From contig NW_024737042.1 of assembly GCF_018991925.1 (NCBI RefSeq), positions 18,183,011 to 18,247,010 of the forward strand: a DNA stretch of 64,000 nucleotides, given 5' to 3'. This document shows positions 56,177 to 64,000 of the stretch, piece by piece. The notes beneath the pieces are model-generated. The model did not search any database. It had not been told where the DNA came from and was given only the letters and a program-made list of their open reading frames with translations. The DNA is from Homarus americanus (Eukaryota > Arthropoda > Malacostraca > Decapoda > Nephropidae). A program made the translations under genes and the position numbers. Positions within the stretch are counted from its first letter, which is position 1; every line of letters starts with the position of its first letter.

Positions 56177-56678
56177 TGGCGCAGTGAGTAGAATCTGTGG
56201 ACTTACAAGTGTGCGAACAATGGACAGTTAGCCGGCGATGTGCGACTGCCGGCGATGTGTGCGTCGACTAGTGTGTTGTGTTGCTTTGCGTTGTGTTTCG
56301 CCGCGACGTGCAGTGTTGCACCATCACAGTGCGTTCTAGTGACGGTGGCAGTGTTAGTGTCAGTGTATTAGTGTGTCAAGAGCTGAGAGTTGAGCATTGG
56401 CCTCTTTTTTGTGGTACCCACAGAGCACGCAGGCGTACACACTTCTCGTGTGACATCCGGGGAGACACTAACGTTCTCGCCTCCGCGGCTGCGCCAGCCC
56501 ACGATGCTCTCAGAGACACACACACACAAACACACACACGCATGCAAGCACGCACGCACCCACGGACAGAACAGTGGACTCTATGCGTTATTTCTGCGCT
56601 GTTTATGTCATATATATGTGGTTCGAGCTGATGAGGCGCCACTTTATATACTAAACAGAGCAGTTCAAGCATACTAAG

Positions 56679-57740
56679 ATGGGCGGTAAGAAGGGACAAC
56701 GTCAAGATGGGAGACACGACGCCCCACCACCATCCCCTCCACAGGGCGCACGCTCTCATTCTCCACCTCCAGCGACGGACATTGCCACAAATCTGAGGTG
56801 GATGGACGACAGAGACGAGAGACGCAGAGAAATGGAACTTCAGAGGGAGGAGACACGAAGAGAGGAGGAAAAGTCGCGTTTTGATGCACTATTGGCAACC
56901 CTGGGGCTAACCCACCCTCCCTCACTCGCAGGTTTCGCTCACCAAGGCGCCAATATCCTCCCTCCTCCACCACACCAGCGTTCTCCAGGTACTCTTGCTA
57001 CTCCAACAGCTCCCAAGGCATCTGTTCAACCCCTACCCGTCCTCTCACCAGACGTCACGTTTCAGCATTTTCGTGAGTGGAGGCGGCTGTGGACAGATTA
57101 CTCCACGATGGTGGACCTTGACAGCATGTCACCAAACAAACAGCTCATCCAACTGCGGATGTGTTTGTCGCTGGAGACCCATAGAGTCTTGGAGCACACG
57201 TTGCAAGTGCCTCCCGATTCTACCTCTTCAGTGACGGATGTGCTCGACCTTTTGCAGGAGCACGTTAAGGGTCGGAATAACGAGGCTTTGTGTCGCCGCG
57301 CCTTCACCAGCTGCAAGCAGGCGGAGAATGAATCCTTTGACGACTTTTTTGTACGTTTGAAGAGTTTGTCGGAGGAGATCGACGTCTGCAAGGCGCACAG
57401 CCGGGAATGTGAGGAAGCCTGGATCAAGCACGGGATCTTGACAGGTGTCAGACAAGAAGAGTTGGTGCAGCGACTCATCCCCCTGGACGCTTCCTCCACG
57501 CTCCAGGTGGTAGTGAGTGAATGTAGGTCATATGAGGCCACCAAGTCCGCCACCTCTGCCTTACGGGCCCCACCTGCTGTGAGAGCTATCTCACAGTACA
57601 AGAAGGGTAAGAAGGCGTCCAACAACGTGAAGGCTGCTGCACGTTCTTCCACGCCCCCGCCTCGTGCTTCCTGTGGCAGCTGTGGTAAGCAGCATGGCCA
57701 CAAGACATGCCCGGCCGCCGACGCACTGTCGTTGATGTGA
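56679..57740 (+). pseudogene. gag: gag of gypsy element 2
   Basis: This 353-residue frame parallels the Gag of element 1. It has a Pro-rich start, a charged RDERRREMELQREETRREEE segment (about 47-66), HFREWRRLWTDYSTMVDLDS (about 128-147), CKQAENESFDDFFVRLKSLS and the first zinc knuckle CGSCGKQHGHKTC near residues 334-346. A frameshift after it ends the frame at 57738-57740. Two further knuckles can be read in another frame at about 57737-57835 (CDRKGHWSNTDRC, then CGRYGHYVKCC), with one TAG between them. Gag would form the particle. Start chosen at the ATG after the leader, as in element 1. Confidence 0.9.
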
Positions 57741-57891
57741 CCGTAAGGGTCACTGGTCTAACACAGACAGGTGCCCTGCACGAGGCCACAAGTGTTAGGC
57801 CTGCGGTCGCTATGGACACTACGTCAAGTGCTGCCGCCAACCCAAGCCCAAAAGCCCGAGACGAGGAGGAAAGCAGCGCACTTCTCTCGGG

Positions 57892-58425
57892 GTGGTTCAC
57901 ACGCAGCCCCCTTCAGATGGCCCACGCAGCCCCAAGCAGCAGCTGAGTCACATCAGAAGGGTGGACTCGACCACACGCCCCAGGGCTACCCCTTCCCCTA
58001 CCATCCGCGTCACCGTCACACACGGTGATGTGTCGGGGCACATCGAGGTGATACCGGACACCGGCGCTGATACTACGGTGATAGGCCTGAAGCACCTCCA
58101 GAAACTGGGCCTCACCAAACGCGACCTGGGACCACCGCCGCAGCTGTACTATAATGCGGACAGTTCCCAGATGCCAAACGCTGTGGGCTCCTTTCAAGTG
58201 GAGGTCACCTACGGCGACAGGTCGTGTCACGGATGGATGGACATGCAGCCTACTCTCGCTACCCTTGTTGTCGTGGGATCACTGCAAGGAGTTAGGCGTG
58301 GTGCCCAGAGACTTTCCCGAGCAGATCCCAGGTGCTTGGTACACCGCCAGCAGGGTGCGTGAATCAACGAGTGACGCGCCTGGCGCTGCCGCACAGAGCT
58401 GCCCAGAACCCGTGTCCACTCCCAC
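57892..58425 (+). pseudogene. Protease region of gypsy element 2, up to the deletion junction
   Basis: The frame contains VIPDTGADTTVIGLKHLQKL (about 58051-58110), the aspartic-protease active site, and the following flap and core segments (QMPNAVGSFQVEVTYGDRSC). A frameshift near 58260 moves the coding into the frame at 58154-59137 (LSWDHCKELGVVPRDFPEQI). At about 58425 the sequence jumps to the integrase tail. Up to that point it parallels element 1 positions 17850-18230. Confidence 0.85.
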
Positions 58426-58915
58426 CCACACAGGACGCTCCCCTACCCAGATCCTGTATGGTCACCCTCTCCGCTCTTGCGTTCCTCCACACGCCAAGGC
58501 CGCCAAGGCCTTTGCGAAGGAGTGGCAGACCAGAGCTGAGAGCTGCGACCGCCACGCCGCTACATGTGCCCAGGACGCCAAGGCACGGTATGACGACCGT
58601 GCCCGCTCTCTTCAGTCACTGGAGATTGGTGCCCTTGTCTGCGTCCAGGACCCGACGACGACACGTTGGGACAAGGTGGGCATAGTGATGGGCGTCGGCC
58701 AGTCGCGGGACTACAAGGTCAGGATGCCGAGCGGCCGTGTCTGGTGGAGGAACCGCCGCTTCCTCCGGCCAGTCCCACCCCCTGCTGCTGGCCCCCTGAC
58801 CGAGGACGAGTCACCTACACCTCACGAGGATCCGCCCCACAGTGCACCTCGACGCTCGGAGCGACTTAGGACTAAGAAGTCCGCTCAAGACAAAGACTAT
58901 GAGCGTGAGGGGGGA
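58426..58915 (+). pseudogene. Integrase C-terminal tail of gypsy element 2
   Basis: In the frame that starts at 58154 the sequence passes from the protease-RT linker straight into HTGRSPTQILYGHPLRSC, the integrase segment that in element 1 lies at about 20575. DKVGIVMGVGQSRDYKVRMP and GRVWWRNRRFLRP follow, as in element 1. The catalytic core is absent. The frame runs on into the 3' LTR without a stop before the purine tract (58908-58920). Confidence 0.88.
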
Positions 58916-58921
58916 GGGAGA

Positions 58922-59209
58922 TGTAGGTTATGTATCTATGGTACTGTGCCGAGTAGCAACCTTGTATATAAGCTACTGTACCGAGTAGCACCTATGTATA
59001 TAATTACGTGGCAACACTGCACGTGTTATGTGACAACATTGCCCCGAGGCTGCCATATGGCAAGGCAGCCTCAGTCTTACTCCGTGGGTCGTGCAATGCA
59101 CACGCTAGTCACCACTTGTATTTCTCCTATCCGTTAATAAATGGACTTCAGTGTTCCCCGACTTTCCCTACCCATCACTGCCTTCTTCAGGAAACACTTG
59201 GAACCTTCA
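58922..59209 (+). repeat. 3' LTR of gypsy element 2
   Basis: 288 bp, matching 55888-56176 with scattered substitutions. It is preceded by a purine tract, GAGGGGGGAGGGAGA, and followed by GCGCC. Confidence 0.95.
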
Positions 59210-59428
59210 GCGCCAACGGCCGGAAAGACGCTGCCACCACCCCTTCCGCACTCGATGTCGTCCTCCGCATGTACAACATCTGTGAATAACTCTGCCGGTC
59301 CCGTATCGGCCTCTTTAGTCACCTCAAAACTCACCCATGAAGGTGACATCCCTAATAAATCATATCATTGTATCATACCTGGATGATCGTCATACTCGAT
59401 TCTGAGTGACAGCAAAGTAGTAAGGGAA

Positions 59429-61143
59429 TAAAATGAGGCCCAAATGGCTTCTACCAGAGGGTGGAGGAGGGGTCCGATATCGGGAATAGTGCGCATCAGG
59501 TAATTTCAGCGATGTTTGACTCCATGTGTGAATGCCGCAAACGCTGCATGTGGCTCAGTTTTAGCAATATCCGAAAGAGCTTGGATTTCTCTCACCCACT
59601 CATTTACCTTTCCCGTTTGGTACTCGGTCTTGAAATCGTTCATGCCGATTACCACACCTAGATGTCTAAGGCCGACCTTTGTTACTTTGACCTCACTTCC
59701 GCCTTACACCTCCATTGCCCGTTCATGGTATTCTGGCTTTATATTGAGGAAGGACTTGCTGGCATTTGAGTGGTACCCTATTTGTGTACCACGTGATGTT
59801 ATCAGGTCCTACCACTTTGATATCCTCTACTTTTCCTGCTCCTGTAAGGTCATCAACATGTGCCACTTGCTTGACTTTAGTTTTTTTTATAGTTTATACT
59901 GTGTTGGAGCACGGATAGACCTATTGCATACATTGCCATGCGAATGGATCCCCCTGTGTAGCTCCCTCAGTTGACTGTATGGTGGTATCTCCTCTTACGG
60001 CCTTGAAGCTTGTTATATAAAGGTCTAATGGGTTCTGATAGGTGTTTTCAACATACATTGCAAAGCTTGGACACTTGATCTTGATGTTGTGCATTGTAGC
60101 CTTGCAGTTGGTTATCTTGAATGCGTTGAAAGCGTTATCCAGGAGTACTGACTCACGATCACGCTGCTCAAATATCATTCTCATGGCGTGAATGCCAGCT
60201 TCATCTCCAGCCTGATGGCCAGCACACACTTGCAGGTTCCCTGCAGCTGCCCTGACATAATCAATGACCACCTCCATTATGTATTTTCCAATGATCCGTC
60301 TCAGCACTTCCCCCACCCCTATAGTCCTACATTCTGGGATTTTATTCAGGGGGATGAGGCGGCAGGCCGCCAGATCTTGTAGGTGATGGCAGCATGAGGT
60401 TGCTAGCTTTTTTGCAAGGGCGGCGGTGGCATTGTAGAGATCATTTGCTGGTTCGCCAAACTTGTTAGTTATAAGGATGATTTTCCACTCATCTGCATAT
60501 AGGCCTAAAGGACTTGCCCCTCCCTGTGTTTTCAGTGCTTTTTTCCACACCATCTCTCCTGTTATTTTTTTCGTACACGACAGCGTTTGGAGGGACATAG
60601 TCACCTTGGAACCAGATGTCTTCCTCTGCACTTGCAGGGGGGTGTTTTCCCCTCAGTTGTTGTAAGGTGTCTCTGTTTATTGGCAGCACACCACCGAAAA
60701 ATTCTTCTGTGGGAGATTTTACCGCCGCGGACACTTTTCTCACGCACTTTTGTTATCATACTTTCTGGCAACATCTTCAGTGGCTTGCTTTCCGTCTCCT
60801 GTAAATTTCAGTCTCTGTTGCAGTGTTCTTGCCTCACTTAGGAAATCATCAAGAGCCCTGTTCTGCCACATTGTCTTCTCTTCATTGCAGCTACATTTTC
60901 CTTGCACTTACTCTTTGCGTGTGTTCTCTGGCAGAATAGATGAGGTATTATTGCCAGTATACGGAGAGCTATTGGGACCAGGAAGCTGTCATGAATATAA
61001 TTATGTATGAGGTGAGTCATCTCCCGGATGATTTCTTTGGTGGCTCCTCCACATTTCGGTGGTTCAAAGAGGTTGATTGGAGACCACCTGACAAATTCTG
61101 AGTAGGCTTCTTTGATCCACTTCTCTGCATCTTCCCTTGACAT
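59429..61143 (-). pseudogene. RT-X: N-terminal region and reverse transcriptase
   Basis: Minus-strand frames at 60838-61143 and 59921-60743 give, in order, an N-terminal helical region (SREDAEKWIKEAYSEFVRWS, then IREMTHLIHNY), LRGKHPPASAEEDIW, an ALKTQGGASPLGLYADEWK block, the fingers PECRTIGVGEVLRRIIGKYI (about 60313-60254), motif A as VLLDNAFNAF (about 60150), and motif B as EGATQGDPFAW (about 59965-59933). Motif C lies beyond a frame change as AHVDDLTG (about 59850-59870, minus strand). The acidic residues expected of an RT are present. TQGDP replaces the PQGS of ordinary LINEs. The final part (59429-59800) includes KTEPHAA and EAI near the LINE junction. I do not know the clade. Confidence 0.75.
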
Positions 61144-61796
61144 GCCTTTTCATTGTGATGGCTGTCTTTCATTCACCTCGTGTACATCTGATATTGTTGG
61201 AGCAGCATTTCCGTTGGCATTACATTTTCAGACTGAGTGGACTCACTTATATCATTCAGGATATCGTCAGGCGGTGTTGTCCAGGCGATATCCACTGTGT
61301 CCTCCTGTGACGGATCCCCGGATTCTGACAGTTGTTCCCCTTCCTGAACCCCACACAACGGCGGTGATTTCTCTCACATTCACAGTTTGGTTCCGGCTAG
61401 AATAGATGCAATGCCAGTTACCTTGCATAATGCTCCGCACTTCGAGTAATAGGAGTATCTAGTGAGGGAGGCAGTAGATCGCTAGTTTCACGTGGTGGGT
61501 GAGGAGACACAAGTACTTGAGTGACTCTGAACTCCCAAGTATCCAATGAGAATGAGCAATTATACCAACTACAGTCCACCGATCTACCAACTGAGCTTCC
61601 GAAGGAGATATGGGTCACGAGTGCCATTTTACAGGTGTCCGACACTGACACCTGCTTTGGTCACATTCGGAGGAATCTAGTTCTTATGAAAAGGGCCAGA
61701 GAGGTAAAAGGTTGGCCAGCAGTGTCCGGGTAGTAAGGACATATGTGCGTGGGTATGGGTGTATAAGCCACCCCTGGTGGGGGCTGAGTGCAACTA
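61144..61796 (-). other. Probable 5' region of RT-X, no assignable domain
   Basis: Weakly open minus-strand frames (61173-61358 and 61418-61651) show no motif I recognise. They lie upstream of the RT-X coding region and may be its 5' untranslated or N-terminal part. Confidence 0.4.
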
Positions 61797-61815
61797 CTAC
61801 TACTACTACTATAAC
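61797..61815. repeat. Short (ACT)n / (TAG)n tract at the RT-X and RTE junction
   Basis: ACTACTACTACTACTACT-type repeat, TAG on the minus strand, between the presumed RT-X 5' side and the broken end of RTE-like copy 2. Confidence 0.85.
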
Positions 61816-63960
61816 TACATCCACATCGTTGTTTCTGTTGAGCAAGGAATGGTAAATCTCTTTCCAGCCCTGATGGATGCTTTCTTTGTCTTTAATTAAG
61901 AGGTTACCATCGGAGTAGCAGAGAGGGTAGCGCCATGATTAGTTGGGCCATACATTGTTTTAGTCAAATTGAAAAATTCATGCATCTTGTATTGATTCAC
62001 AATTTTTTGCTTGGCCATTGCTTTTTTCTGGCGGAAGGTAGTGGCTTTGGTCCGAGCCTGAGGGTTGTTCTGCCAGTCAGTGAGAGCAGCACGTTTACCA
62101 TTGATAAGTACGTAAATTTCCTAGTTATTTTCATCAAACCAATCCTGGTGTTTTCTTTCGAGCTGGCCGATGTCTCTCTGCAGGTTTTTGTGATGACTAC
62201 ATTTAGGATACCCCATTCGGCACTCGGATATTGGTGGTTTGTTGGTGGGTTGTTTATCAGCCCATCATCGAGCTGCTCTCTGAAAGTATGTCCTACCAAT
62301 TAATCCTACAGTCGCTTGATGTTATAACCCCTACTGGAGGCTTGTTACCTTCACCGTTTTTGGACAACTTGAAAGGAGAGTTTGGCTCTGACGAGCCGAT
62401 GATCTGTGTTCTGAATCACTCATGACTCGGGTAACGAGAACATCATGGCGATCTCTTTCTCTGACAATGATATGGTCACTGAGATGCCAATCTTTGGATC
62501 ATTGGATCGTGGGTGTTGCCAAGAACCCTTGAACTTGTCGGCTTGCCAAAACAAGGTATGGATGATAGTAAGGATGTGTTCAACATACGTGCTGAAGAGG
62601 CGTAGCACTCTGTTAAAGGCGGCGTAAGAGGTCTTCTGATGTTATCCTTTGCGCCATCCAGTGTTGGGGCGTATTCACTGATGAAGATGGCGTGACGAGA
62701 GTAATTCAGTGGGACTCGGAGCGTCATGAGGCACTTGTTGGTCCCAATAGGCATTTCATTTAGCCTATATAGTATGGATTAGTGGATGGCAAAGCAAATT
62801 CCATAAATGTGGTGTCTCTCTGCAGCAGGTTTACCCTTCCAGAAGAAGGCATAGCCGGAATCCCGTTCTGTGAGTCGACCCTCGTCTGGGAGCCGGGACT
62901 CACTAATGGTTGCTATGTCGATGTTATACCTCGACAGCTCTTTTGCCACAAGGGCGGTTCTTCTTTCAGGATACTCATTTGTGCCAGTATCCAGAAGGGT
63001 CCTGACATCCCGTGTTATGCTTTCGACTGCATTAGCATGAACTTACAGGGTGCGGCTGTCCAGTCATTATGTTTTTTTTGTTTTTTGTTTTTTTTAGGCA
63101 AGCTATGTTTTGGCATCTTTTCTAGCTCCCTCCCCATGTGGCTCTCGGAAAGGGCTGTTCAGTTGCACATACAAGACCGGATTGCACTGCTGCTTAGATT
63201 CTACTACATAAATAACTATCTTATCCATGCTGCCCATGTGCAGAGTTGTGACTGGAGACTTCCGGTAATCCTCTCTGCCTGTCCTCGTTGCCACTCGTCT
63301 GTCGCCATAAGAATTTTCAGGGCTTAGAGGTCCTGATGATTATCGAAAGTATGATGAACTGGATGATGGCTGCGTATGAGTTGATTTATGTGGCAAGGCA
63401 GGCTGCAAGCACACATCTTGGTTCTCCCTTTTCCTGATCCAGTTGTGCAGCTAGGTGCAACAACTGGGTAGAGAGAGAGTTGCAATGGACTGCTGATTGC
63501 TCAGTTTGTTGGGTTTCGCCTTAGTAACCTGTCCATCTTTCATTGCTTTCATTCGCCAGTGGAGTCGGGTCGTTGGGTTCCTGTGTTGGTCATATTTTCC
63601 ACCTATTCCGTTGTTGGGGTCTTATTGGAGTTCTGTAGGCATGTCTGATGTCTCCCTGATACGGGGATATAGAGCAGATCTTTCGTTCGGGGTTTACTCC
63701 CATAGCCTTATATCTAGCAAGGTTAATCCGTAAGGCAGAGGGTCAGTGGTCGGTAGGCTCCAGGGCGTGTCCACATGCCTCTGGGCCTATGCGCTGTACC
63801 TCTGGGGCACATTGCTAATCCGAGATCCCTTGATGGTCTAGCCTGGGGTCGTGAGGCACCCGGGAGGGCCAGCACGAGTTTTGATGGTATTCACCACGAG
63901 GGCTAGCCAGTGGCGATAGCTGAAAGCGAGAGGAAGCAAGCGCACATTCATACACACACT
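61816..63960 (-). mobile_element. RTE-like LINE, copy 2, 5' half only
   Basis: On the minus strand the copy starts at or before the window end with the same 5' region as copy 1 (GGCTATGGGAGTAAACCC at about 63690). It runs through the endonuclease and linker, then stops at about 61816 in GATGTGGATGTA. The RT half is missing. Its broken end overlaps by about 30 bp the point where copy 3 begins (54189). Confidence 0.85.
61997..62960 (-). pseudogene. RTE-like LINE copy 2: endonuclease and linker
   Basis: Minus-strand pieces in several frames: a WKGKP segment (about 62845), RVPLNYSRHAIFISEYAPTL (about 62718-62660), an endonuclease core block; NTLFWQ-like near 62560, FKGSWQHPRSNDPKIG (about 62538-62490); then the linker REQLDDGLINNPPTN and EWGILNVVITKTCRE (about 62280-62185). 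All match copy 1 in order. The endonuclease would nick the target. It is interrupted by frame changes and stops. Confidence 0.75.
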
Positions 63961-64000
63961 CACGTTGCTTCTGTATACCTATTGTAATCCCTGATGAAGA

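Larger units (their letters stand above)
55888..59209 (+). mobile_element. Ty3/gypsy retrotransposon 2, internally deleted
   Basis: A 3.3-kb element related to gypsy element 1. It has two LTRs (289 and 288 bp), gag, protease and the integrase C-terminal tail, but lacks RT, RNase H and most of integrase, about 2.3 kb compared with element 1. GCACC (55883-55887) and GCGCC (59210-59214) are the probable 5-bp duplication with one mismatch. It sits inside RTE-like LINE copy 3. Without RT it would depend on another copy's enzymes. Confidence 0.93.
54189..59419 (+). mobile_element. RTE-like LINE, copy 3, 5'-truncated and interrupted by gypsy element 2
   Basis: The LINE begins in the linker before RT (GATGTGGATGTCCTGACTAC near 54208) and ends GAGTGACAGCAAAGTA, like copy 1. 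It inserted into RT-X with a 9-bp duplication, GTAAGAGAA/GTAAGGGAA. Gypsy element 2 splits it at 55888-59209; the LINE resumes at about 59215 with CGGCCGGAAAGACGCTGCC, matching copy 1 at 24780. The 3' part keeps a C2H2-like end, CRSRIGLFSHLKTH (about 59300-59335). Confidence 0.85.
53042..61796 (-). mobile_element. RT-X element (unclassified reverse-transcriptase element), split by a LINE
   Basis: On the minus strand the 5' part lies at about 61790-59429 and the 3' part at 54179-53042. The segment between (54189-59419) is an RTE-like LINE. The split is exact: a GTAAGAGAA/GTAAGGGAA pair (54180-54188 and 59420-59428) flanks the LINE. The protein can be followed from EAIWASFYSL on one side to LLPAL on the other. 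The 3' end is followed by TAG repeats. No LTRs are visible, so a non-LTR element is likely. The 5' limit is a guess. Confidence 0.75.

Noticed and set aside
56278..56640. Frames on both strands in the leader of gypsy element 2
   Set aside because: The region corresponds to the untranslated leader between primer site and gag, includes a (CA)-rich run, and the frames share no motif with known proteins.

Overview
This window looks like intergenic, transposon-packed DNA from an arthropod, most likely a decapod crustacean. The reasons are several TTAGG/CCTAA (arthropod telomere-type) pentamer tracts, nine long (TA)n tracts plus many other simple repeats, and a mixture of Penelope-like, RTE-like, Jockey-like, CR1-like, Ty3/gypsy and errantivirus-like elements. 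I see no convincing host gene, rRNA or intact tRNA. Almost every protein-like reading frame belongs to a mobile element, and nearly all are broken. The species guess is inference.

Layout. 1-1247: 3' end of a gypsy-type retrotransposon (RNase H tail, polypurine tract, 3' LTR); a solo LTR of the same family with a CTAG duplication lies at 14116-14946. 3500-9532: LINE and LTR-like fragments, then two tandem units of about 1.6-1.7 kb separated by (TA)n. 9533-11795: a Penelope-like element (minus strand, reverse transcriptase plus GIY-YIG endonuclease) with inverted terminal repeats that carry hammerhead-ribozyme-like motifs. 15130-24975: an RTE-like LINE interrupted by a nearly complete gypsy element (15557-21376, target duplication GAGGT, one frameshift). 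25350-28613: a decayed Jockey-like LINE with TTAGG tracts on both sides. 29836-30090: a 45-bp minisatellite. 33795-35285: a 5'-truncated CR1-like LINE. 36130-36430: a polypyrimidine tract. 40554-41052: a small inverted-repeat element whose terminal repeats contain CCTAA-like arrays.

41672-50998 is an errantivirus-like endogenous retrovirus with two LTRs (CAAA duplication), gag, protease, RT/RNase H, integrase and a fusion-type env. It is inactivated by frameshifts, in-frame stops and a 394-bp insertion in pol.

53018-63960 is a stack of insertions: an unusual reverse-transcriptase element (called RT-X here, minus strand) was split by a 5'-truncated RTE-like LINE (54189-59419, 9-bp duplication), which was in turn split by a deleted gypsy element (55888-59209). 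The 5' half of another RTE copy follows at 61816-63960. The elements do not form a pathway with one another. What they record is an order of insertion, and target-site duplications support most of the junctions.
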